Shown: positions 8,020 to 17,800 of the stretch, piece after piece
How the letters are laid out: every line of letters begins with the position of its first letter
Numbering within the stretch: position 1 is the stretch's first letter
Assembly: GCF_001746295.1 (NCBI RefSeq)
Contig: NZ_MJAH01000013.1
Coordinates: forward strand, 17,763-81,762
Origin: Streptomyces sp. LUP47B
GTDB taxonomy: Bacteria; Actinomycetota; Actinomycetes; Streptomycetales; Streptomycetaceae
Direction: 5' to 3'
DNA length: 64,000 nt
Position numbers and translations under genes: made by a program
The notes under the pieces: generated by a model
Told to the model about the DNA's origin: nothing
Databases searched by the model: none
What the model saw: the letters and a program-made list of their open reading frames with translations, nothing else

Positions 8020-8198
8020 GGCTTCAGCGAGCGACCGTCAGGCTGTTCGCGCACTCCGGGTCTGTTGGGCCGGGGCAGTAGTCCATAGGCCGAATCAGTC
8101 GGCCCCTGTGTCGGCTGTCCCTCAGGTGCTCTGACATGCGGTGCACCCGACCAGGTGCTGAACTGGAGACTGCATCTGATCGAGCACAGGACGCTGCG

Positions 8199-8678
8199 AT
8201 GATCGGTACTGGCAGACGACGCAACCCTCTATGGCGCATGCGAAGGAAGTGGGCATCCCTGGGCCTACTGGGCCGGATTCTGGTTGTGGCCCTCGGGTTG
8301 TTCGCCGTCTTTGTGCTCCTAGGGGGCATACTCAGCGCCGTTGACCCCTCTGACGGCGAGCCCGGCTCACCTGCGACCTCCAGTACTCCTGCAGCTGACG
8401 CCCCAAGCGCCCTCCCGACGCACCCCGTCAAAGTCCCTACAGTCACGGCTACCGAAGCCGTGACTGTCGCCCCCTCTCCGGCTCCCACGAAGACGGTGAC
8501 CAAGACGGCCGAAGCGCCCGAACCGACGACGACCCCAACCCCTGACGTGTACTACAAGAACTGTGACGAGGCCCGGGCCGCCGGCGATGCCCCGCTCCAC
8601 CGCGGCGATCCCGGATACGCGCCGCATCTCGACAGGGACGGTGACGGCGTAGCCTGCGAGCCATATGCAGGGCCTTGA
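8199..8678 (+). CDS. membrane-anchored Excalibur calcium-binding domain protein
   Basis: A 159-aa protein. A basic cytoplasmic start is followed by one membrane helix at about residues 22-46 (LLGRILVVALGLFAVFVLLG), a long Pro/Thr/Ala-rich extracellular linker, and a C-terminal Excalibur domain with YYKNCDEARAAG and the calcium loop DRDGDGVACE. The domain is thought to bind calcium through its DxDxDG motif and is common at cell surfaces and on nucleases. The paired cysteines in KNC and ACE are conserved. ATG at 8199 was chosen over an upstream start at 8136 because it directly precedes the basic and transmembrane segments. It is divergent from the broken exported-protein gene. Confidence 0.83.
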   Translation: MIGTGRRRNPLWRMRRKWASLGLLGRILVVALGLFAVFVLLGGILSAVDPSDGEPGSPATSSTPAADAPSALPTHPVKVPTVTATEAVTVAPSPAPTKTVTKTAEAPEPTTTPTPDVYYKNCDEARAAGDAPLHRGDPGYAPHLDRDGDGVACEPYAGP

Positions 8679-8710
8679 CGGCGACGGTGAGAAGGGTTGC
8701 GCGCAGACGC

Positions 8711-9859
8711 TCAGCCGCCTTGCTCCTGCCCCGTGAACACGCTGATCAGGCCGTGGGGTGTGTTGTCGCCGAACATCAGGGCGTAGAGCTCGGTGCCCTC
8801 CGTGGCGGCCTCGGTGCTGCGCGGGAACATCGCCCGCTCGTACTGGGTGAGCGCGGTCTCGAGGTCGTCGGGGTGGGAGGCCAGGGACTGGGCGAGCTCC
8901 GCGCCGTCGAGCATGGCGAGGTTGGCGCCCTCGCCGTTGGGGGCCGCGAGGTGGGCGGCGTCGCCGAGGAGGGTGACGCCGGGGACGCGGTCCCACCGGT
9001 GGTCGGCAGGCAGCTCGTTGAGGGGGCGCAGGACCGGCGCGGTGTCGGTGTCGGTGATCAGCGCGGTGAGTTCCGGGGCCCAGCCGTCGAACTCCGCCGC
9101 GATGCGGGCCGTGGCCGTGGCGGGGTCGGTGAAGTCGACGGCGGCGAACCAGTCCTGCGGCCGGGCGAGCATCGCGTACGTGTGCAGGGTGCCGGCCCTC
9201 TCGCGGTGTGCGGTGAGGCCCTTTCCCGGCGTCAACGCGAACAGTGCCCCGTCGCCGACCGCCTTCGCGGTGACGGGGTGCCGGGTGTCGGCGTCGAACA
9301 GGTAGGTCTCCACGGACGACATGCCGGTGTACTCGGGCACCGCGTCCGACAGCAGCGGCCGTACCCGCGACCACGCGCCGTCCGCGCCGACCAACAGCTC
9401 GGTGGCGACCGAGGTCCCGTCGGCGAACGTCACCTCGTGGCGGCCCTCCTCGAGCGCACGCGTGCCGCTGACCTTGTGGCCCCAGCGGACCGTCCCGGCC
9501 GGGAGCGAGTCGAGCAGGAGCTGTCGCAGTTCGCCGCGCTGCACCTCGGGGCGGCCGCCGGTGCCGTCGTCGGCCTTCTCGAAGAGGACCGTCCCGTCCC
9601 GGTCGAGCAGGCGCGTCGCCTCACGGCCCTCCAGGACGAGACCGCGGAACTCGTCCATCAGGCCCGCCGCCTCCAGCGCGAGCTGTCCGTTGTGGTCGTG
9701 GATGTCGAGCATCCCGCCCTGCGCACGCGCCGTCGGCGAGGACTCCGCCTCGTAGACGGTGGACGGAATGCCGTGGACGTGCAGGACGCGGGCGAGCGTG
9801 AGGCCGCCGAGTCCGGCGCCGATGATCGTGACAGGGCTGATCGTGACAGGGCTGTTCAT
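8711..9859 (-). CDS. FAD-dependent monooxygenase (PHBH/TetX-like)
   Basis: A 382-aa class A flavoprotein monooxygenase. The N-terminal FAD Rossmann motif is IIGAGLGGLTLARVLHVHG. The central DG motif is VGADGAWSRVRP, and the C-terminal GD motif is LLGDAAHLAAPNGEGANLA. Relatives hydroxylate aromatic compounds or inactivate tetracyclines and rifamycins using NAD(P)H, FAD and oxygen; the substrate is not predictable here. ATG at 9859 is preceded by GGAGCC. The gene is divergent from an LLM-class oxidoreductase, and two perfect palindromes in the 206-bp gap suggest joint control by a TetR-type repressor encoded elsewhere. Confidence 0.87.
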   Translation of the reverse strand: MNSPVTISPVTIIGAGLGGLTLARVLHVHGIPSTVYEAESSPTARAQGGMLDIHDHNGQLALEAAGLMDEFRGLVLEGREATRLLDRDGTVLFEKADDGTGGRPEVQRGELRQLLLDSLPAGTVRWGHKVSGTRALEEGRHEVTFADGTSVATELLVGADGAWSRVRPLLSDAVPEYTGMSSVETYLFDADTRHPVTAKAVGDGALFALTPGKGLTAHRERAGTLHTYAMLARPQDWFAAVDFTDPATATARIAAEFDGWAPELTALITDTDTAPVLRPLNELPADHRWDRVPGVTLLGDAAHLAAPNGEGANLAMLDGAELAQSLASHPDDLETALTQYERAMFPRSTEAATEGTELYALMFGDNTPHGLISVFTGQEQGG

Positions 9860-10000
9860 CAGGTGGCTCCTTCGGGGCGGGGCCTCCCGGTGAGTTCCGG
9901 TCGGCCTTCTCCCCACACCCTCCGGGCCACCGTCGACAGACCCCCGACATCACACCGACGGCCCCGACAGACGACCGACAACCGCGTCACCGAGGCCTAC

Positions 10001-10026
10001 ATCGACCAGTCGATGCCGACCAGTCG
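10001..10026. promoter_or_regulatory. two tandem palindromic operators
   Basis: ATCGACCAGTCGAT (10001-10014) and CCGACCAGTCGG (10016-10027 region) are each perfect palindromes and share the core CGACCAGTCG, repeated with a 14-bp centre-to-centre distance. The form is typical of TetR-family operators. They sit between divergent monooxygenase and oxidoreductase genes, with no TetR gene adjacent. Confidence 0.6.
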
Positions 10027-10065
10027 GTATGGACATCCCCGCCCCGGCCCGGTACAGATGCAGGC

Positions 10066-10908
10066 ATGCGAATTTCCGTGACGATCTTCCTCACCGACGA
10101 GACCATCACCCCGACCCGGCTCGCCCGTGAGCTGGAGGCGCGAGGCTTCGCCGGGCTGTATCTGCCCGAGCACACCCACATCCCCGTCGAGCGGGTCACC
10201 CCGTACCCGGCGGGCGGCGACCTGCCGCGCGAGTACGGCCGTACCCTCGACCCGTTCGTCGCGCTCGGCCAGGCCGCCGCCGTCACCGAGCGGCTCGGTC
10301 TCGGCACCGGCATCACGCTCGTCGCCCAGCACGACCCGATCGACCTGGCCAAGCAGATCGCCACCCTCGACCACCTCTCCGGCGGGCGGTTCACCCTCGG
10401 ACTGGGCTTCGGCTGGAACGTCGAGGAAGCCGCCGACCACGGTGTCGAGTGGCGCACCCGGCGCGAGCTCGTCCGGGACCGCATGGCGCTCATGCAGGCG
10501 CTCTGGGCGGACGAGCCCACCGCCCACGAAGGTCGGTTCGGGAGTGTCCGGGCCAGCCACGCCTTCCCCAAGCCCGTCCGGAAGCGGACTCTCGTGGGTG
10601 GCGCCGCGGGGCCGAAGCTGTTCTCCCACATCTGCGAGTACGCCGACGGCTGGCTGCCCATCGGCGGACGTGGTCTAACCGAGTCCCTGCCCGTGCTGCG
10701 TTCCGCCTGGGCCGACGCGGGCCGCGACCCGGCCACCCTCCAGGTCGTCCCCTACGCCGTCCTCCCCACCCCCGGCAAGCTCGCCCACTACGCCGAGCTC
10801 GGCATCGAGGAGGTCGTGCTGCAGCTGCCGCCGGCGGGGGAGAGCGAGGTGTTCAAGGTGCTGGACGAGTATGGCCGTTATGTCCGGAACGGTGGGGACG
10901 AAGTGTGA
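10066..10908 (+). CDS. LLM-class F420-dependent oxidoreductase
   Basis: A 280-aa luciferase-like TIM-barrel oxidoreductase. The N terminus (ISVTIFLTDETI), GFAGLYLPEHTHIP, LGTGITLVAQHDPIDLAKQIATLD, and GGRFTLGLGFGWNVEEAADHG are characteristic of the actinobacterial F420-dependent subgroup. It likely uses reduced F420 for hydride transfer to an unknown substrate in the cytosol. The next gene on the same strand, 58 bp away, makes the F420 chromophore, which supports the cofactor assignment. ATG at 10066 follows the palindromic operators by 40 bp. Confidence 0.87.
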   Translation: MRISVTIFLTDETITPTRLARELEARGFAGLYLPEHTHIPVERVTPYPAGGDLPREYGRTLDPFVALGQAAAVTERLGLGTGITLVAQHDPIDLAKQIATLDHLSGGRFTLGLGFGWNVEEAADHGVEWRTRRELVRDRMALMQALWADEPTAHEGRFGSVRASHAFPKPVRKRTLVGGAAGPKLFSHICEYADGWLPIGGRGLTESLPVLRSAWADAGRDPATLQVVPYAVLPTPGKLAHYAELGIEEVVLQLPPAGESEVFKVLDEYGRYVRNGGDEV

Positions 10909-10966
10909 CGTCACCCACCTCTGTGCGGCACCGCCGCCCTGATCACCCCGCTCGTATCCTCGAAGG

Positions 10967-13579
10967 ATGACGACTTCCGCGACCTCCGGAACCGGCCCCA
11001 CCGACCGCCCCGGCGGTACGGGCCCCACCGAGAACTCCATGCGTCGCGCGCTCAAACGCGCCAGGGACGGCGTCGCCCTCGACGTCTCCGAGGCCGCGGT
11101 GCTGCTCCAGGCCCGCGGTCCGGCCCTGGACGACCTCACCGCGTCGGCCGCCCGTATCAGGGACGCGGGCCTCGCGCAGGCGGGCCGTCCCGGTGTCATC
11201 ACGTACTCGAAGAGCGTCTTCATCCCGCTCACCCGGTTGTGCCGGGACAAGTGCCACTACTGCACGTTCGTGACCGTGCCCGGCAAGCTCCGCCGGGCCG
11301 GCCACGGCATGTTCATGTCCCCCGACGAGGTCCTGGACGTGGCCCGCAAGGGCGCCGCACTGGGCTGCAAGGAAGCCCTGATCACCCTCGGTGACAAGCC
11401 CGAGGACCGCTGGCCGGAGGCCAGGGAATGGCTGGACGCGCACGGTTACGACGACACCATCGCCTACGTCCGGGCCATCTCCATCCGGATCCTGGAGGAG
11501 ACGGGCCTGCTCCCGCACCTCAATCCGGGCGTGCTGTCCTGGACCGACTTCCAGCGGCTGAAGCCCGTCGCGCCGAGCATGGGCATGATGCTGGAGACGA
11601 CCGCCGAGCGGCTGTGGTCCGAGCCCGGCGGACCCCACTACGGCTCCCCGGACAAGGAGCCCGCCGTACGGCTGCGGGTCCTGGAGGATGCAGGGCGTTC
11701 GTCGGTGCCTTTCACGAGCGGCATCCTCATCGGGATCGGGGAGACGTACGAGGAGCGCGCGGAGTCGCTGTTCGCGCTCCGGAAGATCTCCCGCGCCTAT
11801 CACAGCGTCCAGGAGCTGATCATCCAGAACTTCCGCGCCAAGCCGGACACCGCGATGCGCGGCATGCCGGACGCGGAGCTGGACGAACTGGTCGCCGCGG
11901 TGGCCGTGGCCCGCCTCATCATGGGTCCGGCCGCCAACATCCAGGCCCCGCCGAACCTGGTCGACAGCGAGTACGAGCGGCTGATCGGGGCGGGGATCGA
12001 CGACTGGGGCGGGGTCAGTCCGCTCACCATCGACCACGTGAACCCCGAGCGGCCGTGGCCGCAGATCGAGGAGCTCACGGAACGCTCGGCGGCGGCCGGT
12101 TTCGAGCTGCGGGAACGTCTGTGCGTGTACCCCGAGTTCGTCCAGCGCGGCGAGCCCTGGCTGGATCCGAGGCTGCGCCCGCACGTGGCGGCGCTGGCCG
12201 ACCCGGAGACGGGCCTCGCCCGCCCGGACGCCCTCCCGCAGGGGCTGGCCTGGCAGGAGCCGGAAGAGGTGTTCGTGGCGTCCGGCCGTACGGATCTGCA
12301 CGCCTCCATCGACACCGAGGGCCGTACGTCCGACCGCCGCGACGACTTCGACGAGGTCTACGGCGACTGGGGCGCCCTGCGCGAGGCGGCCGCCCCCGGC
12401 ATGGTGCCCGAGCGCATCGACACGGACGTCCGGGACGCGCTGCGGACAGCCGCCGACGACCCCACGAAGCTGACCGACGCGGAGGCCCTCGCGCTGCTGC
12501 ACGCCGACGGGCCCGCCCTGGACGCGCTGACCCAGATCGCCGACGACGTGCGCAAGTCGGTGGTCGGCGACGACGTGACGTACATCGTCACGCGGAACAT
12601 CAACTTCACCAACGTCTGCTACACGGGCTGCCGTTTCTGCGCCTTCGCCCAGCGGCGCACCGACGCGGACGCCTACACCCTGTCCCTGGACCAGGTGGCC
12701 GACCGGGCCGAGCAGGCCTGGGAGGTGGGCGCGGTGGAGGTCTGCATGCAGGGCGGGATCCATCCGGACCTGCCGGGGACGGCGTACTTCGACATCGCGA
12801 AGGCGGTGAAGGAGCGGGTGCCCGGCATGCATGTGCACGCCTTCTCCCCGATGGAGGTCGTCAACGGCGCGACCCGCACCGGCATGTCCATCCGCGAGTG
12901 GCTGACGACGGCCAAGGAGGCCGGCCTCGGCTCCCTCCCCGGCACGGCCGCCGAGATCCTCGACGACGAGGTCCGCTGGATCCTGACCAAGGGCAAGCTG
13001 CCGACGGCGACCTGGATCGAGGTCATCGAGACCGCGCACGAGGTCGGCCTCCGGTCCTCCTCCACGATGATGTACGGCCATGTGGACCAGCCACGCCACT
13101 GGCTGGGCCACCTGCGCACACTGGCCGGAATCCAGCAACGCACGGGCGGTTTCACGGAGTTCGTGACGCTCCCCTTCATCCACACCAACGCCCCGGTGTA
13201 CCTGGCCGGCATCGCCCGCCCCGGCCCGACCATGCGGGACAACAGGGCGGTCACCGCGATGGCCCGCCTGCTGCTGCACCCCTGGATCCCGAACATCCAG
13301 ACCAGCTGGGTCAAGCTCGGCACCGAGGGCGCGGCCGAGATGCTCCGCTCGGGGGCGAACGACCTCGGCGGCACCCTGATGGAGGAGACGATCTCGCGGA
13401 TGGCGGGATCGTCCTACGGCTCGTACAAGTCGGTGAAGGACCTGATCGCGGTGGCGGAGGCGGCGGGCCGGCCCGCACGTCCGCGCACAACCCTGTACGG
13501 GGAGGTGCCGGAGGAGCGGCAGCAGGCGGCGCAGGTCTCCGACGGGCATCTGCCGGAGCTGCTGCCGGTGCTGGACTGA
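10967..13579 (+). CDS. fbiC: bifunctional FO synthase (CofG/CofH fusion)
   Basis: An 870-aa fusion of two radical-SAM enzymes that makes 7,8-didemethyl-8-hydroxy-5-deazariboflavin (FO), the chromophore of coenzyme F420, from tyrosine and 5-amino-6-ribitylamino-uracil. The N-terminal CofG half carries its 4Fe-4S motif CRDKCHYC at Cys92, Cys96 and Cys99. The C-terminal CofH half carries CYTGCRFC at Cys551, Cys555 and Cys558. Full length is normal for actinobacterial FbiC. The ATG at 10967 gives a short Thr/Gly-rich leader before ENSMRRALKRARDG. F420 users within the window include 3704-4096 and 10066-10908. Confidence 0.96.
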   Translation: MTTSATSGTGPTDRPGGTGPTENSMRRALKRARDGVALDVSEAAVLLQARGPALDDLTASAARIRDAGLAQAGRPGVITYSKSVFIPLTRLCRDKCHYCTFVTVPGKLRRAGHGMFMSPDEVLDVARKGAALGCKEALITLGDKPEDRWPEAREWLDAHGYDDTIAYVRAISIRILEETGLLPHLNPGVLSWTDFQRLKPVAPSMGMMLETTAERLWSEPGGPHYGSPDKEPAVRLRVLEDAGRSSVPFTSGILIGIGETYEERAESLFALRKISRAYHSVQELIIQNFRAKPDTAMRGMPDAELDELVAAVAVARLIMGPAANIQAPPNLVDSEYERLIGAGIDDWGGVSPLTIDHVNPERPWPQIEELTERSAAAGFELRERLCVYPEFVQRGEPWLDPRLRPHVAALADPETGLARPDALPQGLAWQEPEEVFVASGRTDLHASIDTEGRTSDRRDDFDEVYGDWGALREAAAPGMVPERIDTDVRDALRTAADDPTKLTDAEALALLHADGPALDALTQIADDVRKSVVGDDVTYIVTRNINFTNVCYTGCRFCAFAQRRTDADAYTLSLDQVADRAEQAWEVGAVEVCMQGGIHPDLPGTAYFDIAKAVKERVPGMHVHAFSPMEVVNGATRTGMSIREWLTTAKEAGLGSLPGTAAEILDDEVRWILTKGKLPTATWIEVIETAHEVGLRSSSTMMYGHVDQPRHWLGHLRTLAGIQQRTGGFTEFVTLPFIHTNAPVYLAGIARPGPTMRDNRAVTAMARLLLHPWIPNIQTSWVKLGTEGAAEMLRSGANDLGGTLMEETISRMAGSSYGSYKSVKDLIAVAEAAGRPARPRTTLYGEVPEERQQAAQVSDGHLPELLPVLD

Positions 13580-13664
13580 GTGAGGCGGAAGGTGTCTCGG
13601 CGGGGGCCGGTACGATGATCCGACCCCCGTTCGACGGGGATCCTTAGCCGAGGAGATGCGTGCC

Positions 13665-14216
13665 GTGCCAGCCCCGAAGGTCTGGGTGACGGGTCTGACC
13701 GTGGGGGCGATAGCCGCCGTCGTCGCCCTGGCCGTACAGGCCGACAAGGGAACGAAGCCGAGCGTGGCCGCCACCGCCCGGCCGAGCGTGTCGGCGTCTC
13801 CGCGCGCGTCCGCGCAGCCCGAGCCGTCGGCGACCGCGGTCCCGGACGCCTCCGGGACGGGCCGCCGGATCGTCTACTCGCTCGGCGACAAGCGGGTCTG
13901 GCTGATCGACGCGAGCGAGGCGGCCCGGCGGACCTTCGCGGTCTGGCCGGGGACGGTGGACCCGGCCCCGGGCACCTACTCGGTCTCGCTGCGCCGGGGA
14001 GACCCGACCACCGGGTCCGACGGCGTGCAGATCGAACACATCGTGTACTTCACCGCCGTGGGCGGCGTGAACGTCGCCTTCTCCAACGCGGTGGACGGCT
14101 CCTCGCCCCCGCCCGCGAACGGCACCCAGACCGGCGGCATCCGCATGAAGACGGCGGACGGCTCGGCACTGTGGACGTTCGGCGAGACGGGAACGAAGGT
14201 CGTCGTCGTCAACTAG
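13665..14216 (+). CDS. exported protein resembling an L,D-transpeptidase fold without the catalytic cysteine
   Basis: A 183-aa protein with an N-terminal hydrophobic helix (VWVTGLTVGAIAAVVALAVQ), a Pro/Ser/Ala-rich linker and a beta-rich domain: IVYSLGDKRVWLIDASEA, FAVWPGTVDPAPGTYSVSLRR, DGVQIEHIVYFTAVGG, then GGIRMKTADGSALWTF. The order resembles the YkuD strands of L,D-transpeptidases, with the His of QIEH retained but no SHGC motif, so any transpeptidase activity is doubtful. The resemblance is my inference. I prefer GTG at 13665 over ATG at 13656 because the AGGAG at 13651-13655 abuts the ATG but is well spaced for the GTG. Confidence 0.75.
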   Translation: MPAPKVWVTGLTVGAIAAVVALAVQADKGTKPSVAATARPSVSASPRASAQPEPSATAVPDASGTGRRIVYSLGDKRVWLIDASEAARRTFAVWPGTVDPAPGTYSVSLRRGDPTTGSDGVQIEHIVYFTAVGGVNVAFSNAVDGSSPPPANGTQTGGIRMKTADGSALWTFGETGTKVVVVN

Positions 14217-14715
14217 CGCTGCGGTCCGGCAGATTGACCACCAGCAGCACGACCCCGCTCAGCACGAACACCCGCAGCGCCGCGTCCAGCCCGTTCCAGG
14301 TGTCCGACTGCCACATGGAGAACCACTCCCCGCCGATCGCGATGAACCCGGCGCCGAAGAGCAGCATGAGCATGAGCAGGCCGTAGGTGGAGAAGCGCCG
14401 GGCACGCGGATCGTCCCCGCGCACCCACAGATATGTGCCGTAGACCAGCACGAGCGCGGCCAGCGTCTCCCAGACGATGATCGCGACGTACGCCGTGTTC
14501 TGAAGTCCCTTGCTGGTGACGGCTCTCCACATCAGATCGTCGTCCTTGAACGTCGTATCCATCGCGAGAACGTGCTGCACGAACGCCTGGTTGGTCCCGA
14601 AGTCCGTGATGTTCCCGAACGCCACGAGCGCTATGTACAGCGCGACGCTCGCGGTGAGAAGGGTGGCGGAGAGGTGAAGTGCGCTGCGTGTGGTGCGTGG
14701 GGGTGTCGATGCCAT
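14209..14715 (-). CDS. DUF2165 family membrane protein
   Basis: A 168-aa polytopic membrane protein with four predicted helices: about residues 15-35 (LSATLLTASVALYIALVAFG), the VAIIVWETLAALVLVYGTYLW region, LLMLMLLFGAGFIAIGG, and AALRVFVLSGVVLLVVNL. The conserved DUF2165 pattern is clear: NITDFGTNQAFVQHVLAMDT after the first helix and EWFSMWQSDTWNG near the end. Function is unknown. GGGAAG lies nine bases before the ATG at 14715, which decides the start. Its 3' end overlaps the convergent exported-protein gene by 8 bp. Confidence 0.87.
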   Translation of the reverse strand: MASTPPRTTRSALHLSATLLTASVALYIALVAFGNITDFGTNQAFVQHVLAMDTTFKDDDLMWRAVTSKGLQNTAYVAIIVWETLAALVLVYGTYLWVRGDDPRARRFSTYGLLMLMLLFGAGFIAIGGEWFSMWQSDTWNGLDAALRVFVLSGVVLLVVNLPDRSAS

Positions 14716-14804
14716 GGGGGCCATCTTCCCTGTGCGTGGCGGCGTGATCCAGATCGGTTGCGTCAGAATGAGAGCCGGACGGGCCGCGACGAGGGGACGG
14801 ACGC

Positions 14805-17800
14805 ATGGCGCAGGCGGAGCCGTCGGCGCAGGAGCTGATCCTGCGGCGCACACGGGCCGGATTCGTGGGCCGCGAGGCCGAACGGACCGCGTTCCTGCGG
14901 AACTTCGACATCCCGGCCACCGACGCCCGGCACCGCTTCCGGTTCCATGTCCACGGCAGCGCGGGCATCGGAAAGACCTCACTGGTCCAGGAGTTGGCGC
15001 AACTCGCCCGCGAACGCGGGGCGCTCACGGCCTACGTCGACGACGGCGTCGGCAGCGTCCCGGAAGCCATGGAGACTCTGTGCCGTGAATTCGTCGACCA
15101 GGGACGGAGGTTGAAGGATCTGGAGCGGCGCCTGGCGACCTGGCGGGACCGGCGGCGCGAGGCGGAGGCGGCCACTCTCGCCGCGCTCGCGCCCGAGTCC
15201 TCGCCGGAGCCGGCGTCGGCGTCGGCCGGAAGCAGGATGGCGGTGGACCTCGGCCTGGGCGCCCTGGAGGCCGCCCTGCCGGGGGCCGGCCTGGTCACCC
15301 GGGCGCTTCCAGCCGACCGGCTTGCCCAGGGGGCCGACCGGCTGCGGGCCGGCCTCGGCGCCCGCTTCCGCAACCTCGACGACGTCGACCTGGTGCTCAC
15401 CCCCGAGCGGGTCCTCACCCCGGTGCTGCTCGCCGAACTGAGGTCCGCCGCCTCCGCCGTACCGTGGATCGTCCTGTTCTTCGACACCTACGAACGGACC
15501 GGCCCCTTCCTCGACCCGTGGCTGTACGACATCCTGACCAAACCCCGCGAGCACGGCCGGCTGCCCGCCGCCGTCGTCGTGGTCACCGCGGGCCAGCGCC
15601 CGCTGGACACCGCCCGCTGGGGCGGCCTTGACTCGGTGGCGGAACTGCCGCTCGCCCCCTTCACCGAGACCGAGTCGCGCCGCCTGCTCGCCGCGCGGGG
15701 TGTCGTGGCCGAACCGGTCGTCGAGGAGGTGCTGCGCCTGACGGGCGGCCTCCCGGTCCTCGTGTCGACGCTCGCCGCCAGACGCCTCGACGGTCCGGAC
15801 GACGTGATCGATCCGAGCAAGAGCGCGGTGGAACGGTTCCTGAAGCCGGAACCGGAGGCCCGCCGTAAGGTCGCCAAGGCCTGCGCGCTGCCGAGACGGC
15901 TGGACGAGGACGTCTTCCGGGTGCTCGTCACCTCCTCCGAAGACGAACTGGACGCCCAGTACGCGTGGTTGACCGGGCTTCCCTTCGTCGCGCAGCGCGG
16001 GGACCGGCTCCAGTACCACGACGTCGTACGCGCGCAGATGCTCCGGTTGGAGCGCCTTCGGTCCCGGACCGAGTGGACGACCCGGCACCGCCGGCTCGCG
16101 GAGGCGTTCGCCGAGTGGCGCGAGGACGCCGGATTCGGCCGCCGCGCCGAGGAGTTGTGGGCCGACGAGGAATGGTGCGAGCTGCGCCTGGAGGAGATGT
16201 ACCACCTGCTGTGCGCCCGCCCGCCCGCGGCGCTCGCCGAGGCGCTGCGCGGATTCGTCGTGGCCTGCCGCGAGGACGAGGTCGTCGCCCGCCGCTGGGC
16301 ACGGATGCTGGAGGAGGCGGGCGACGCGGCGGGCAACGCCGTACTGCGCGAGTGGGGGCGGTTGTTGGCCGCGGCGCTCGCGGACGAGGAGGGCGGGGTG
16401 ACCAGGGCGACGGACCTGCTCCTGGCCCGTCCCGGTCTCGATCCGGCGGGCCGGGCGGAGGCGCACGCGCTGCGCGGCAGGGACCTGCGCAACCGCCAGG
16501 AGTACGCGCAAGCCTTGGAGGAGTACGACCGTGCGGTCGAGCTGGACCCGGAGCAACCGCTGGCCCACTACGGCCGGGGTGTCACCCACCAGCTGCTGGA
16601 GGATTATCCGGCGGCCCTGGCCGCCCTCGACCGAGCCGTCGAACTGGCCCCCGACAAAGGGTGGATCCTCGCCGAGCGGGCCGAGACCTACCGTCTGGCG
16701 TCCCGTCTCGACGAGGCGGACGCCGACTTCAGCCGTGCCGTCGCCCTCGACCCCACCGACGACATCGCCCTGACCGGGCGGGCGGTGTGCCGGCACAGCA
16801 TGGGACGGCTCGACGAGTCGCTCGCCGACTTCAACCGTGCGCTGAGCATCGATCCCGAGTACCTGTGGGCGCTGGTGCGCAGGGCCCGGCTGCACCGTGC
16901 GCGGGGCGACCTGGACAAGGCGTTCGCCGACCTCGACCAGGCGGCCGCGCTCGCGCCCGAGCTGGCCTGGGTCGCGTCGGAACGCGGCGACGCGTACCGG
17001 CTCGCCGAACGGTACGAGGAGGCGGTGGCGGAACTGGGGCGCGCTGTGTCCCTGGAGCCGGGCTACGCGTCGGCGCTGGCGAGCCGCGCCCAGTCCCTGT
17101 ACGAACTCGGCCGCTACGACGCGGCGTTGGCCGACTTCGACCGGGCCGTCGAGCTGATCCCCGACTACGCCTGGGCGCTGACGATGAGATCCCGGGTGAG
17201 GAATCGACTGGACGACCAGAGCGGGATGTTCGAGGACCTGCGGCGCGCCGCCGAGGTGGAGCCGGGTGCCCGCTGGATCCAGGTCGAGCTGGGTTGGGCG
17301 TACTGGCTCGCGGGGCGGCACGACGAGGCATCGGCCGCCCTCCAGGCCGTTCTGGCACAGGACCCCACCGACGACATCGCCCTGGCCGGCCTGGGAGCGA
17401 TCCACCGCGTCCGTAAGTCCTACGAGGAGGCCCTCCATTACCTGGACCGCGCCGTGACCGCCGACCCAGAGTACGCCTGGGCCTACGGTCGCCGGGGCCG
17501 GGTGTGTCTGGCGATCGGCCGCACGGAGCAGGCCCTGTCCGACCTGGACCGCTGCGTGGCGCTGGACGCCGGGATGACGTGGGAGCGGGGCGCGGCGATC
17601 GAACTGCTGCTGTCGTGCGGGCGATGGGAGGAGGCGGGGGAGCGGTTGGCGGCGACCCACTCCGCGGAGCTGGACGACGTACGGGCGGAACTTCACCGTC
17701 ATCACGGCGAGTGGGCGCAGGCCCGCGCTCTCGCCGAGCGCCTGCGCACCACGGACCCCCTCGCCGGCACCTTCCAACTGGCCATGACGGTCCACCGCTC

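Noticed and set aside
10943..13774. 943-codon minus-strand reading frame opposite fbiC
   Set aside because: It is antisense to a well-conserved enzyme, lacks any recognisable domain and has the composition expected from the complementary strand of high-GC coding DNA.
13665..14216. Active L,D-transpeptidase
   Set aside because: The strand order resembles YkuD but the catalytic SHGC motif is absent, so it was called only as a resembling fold.
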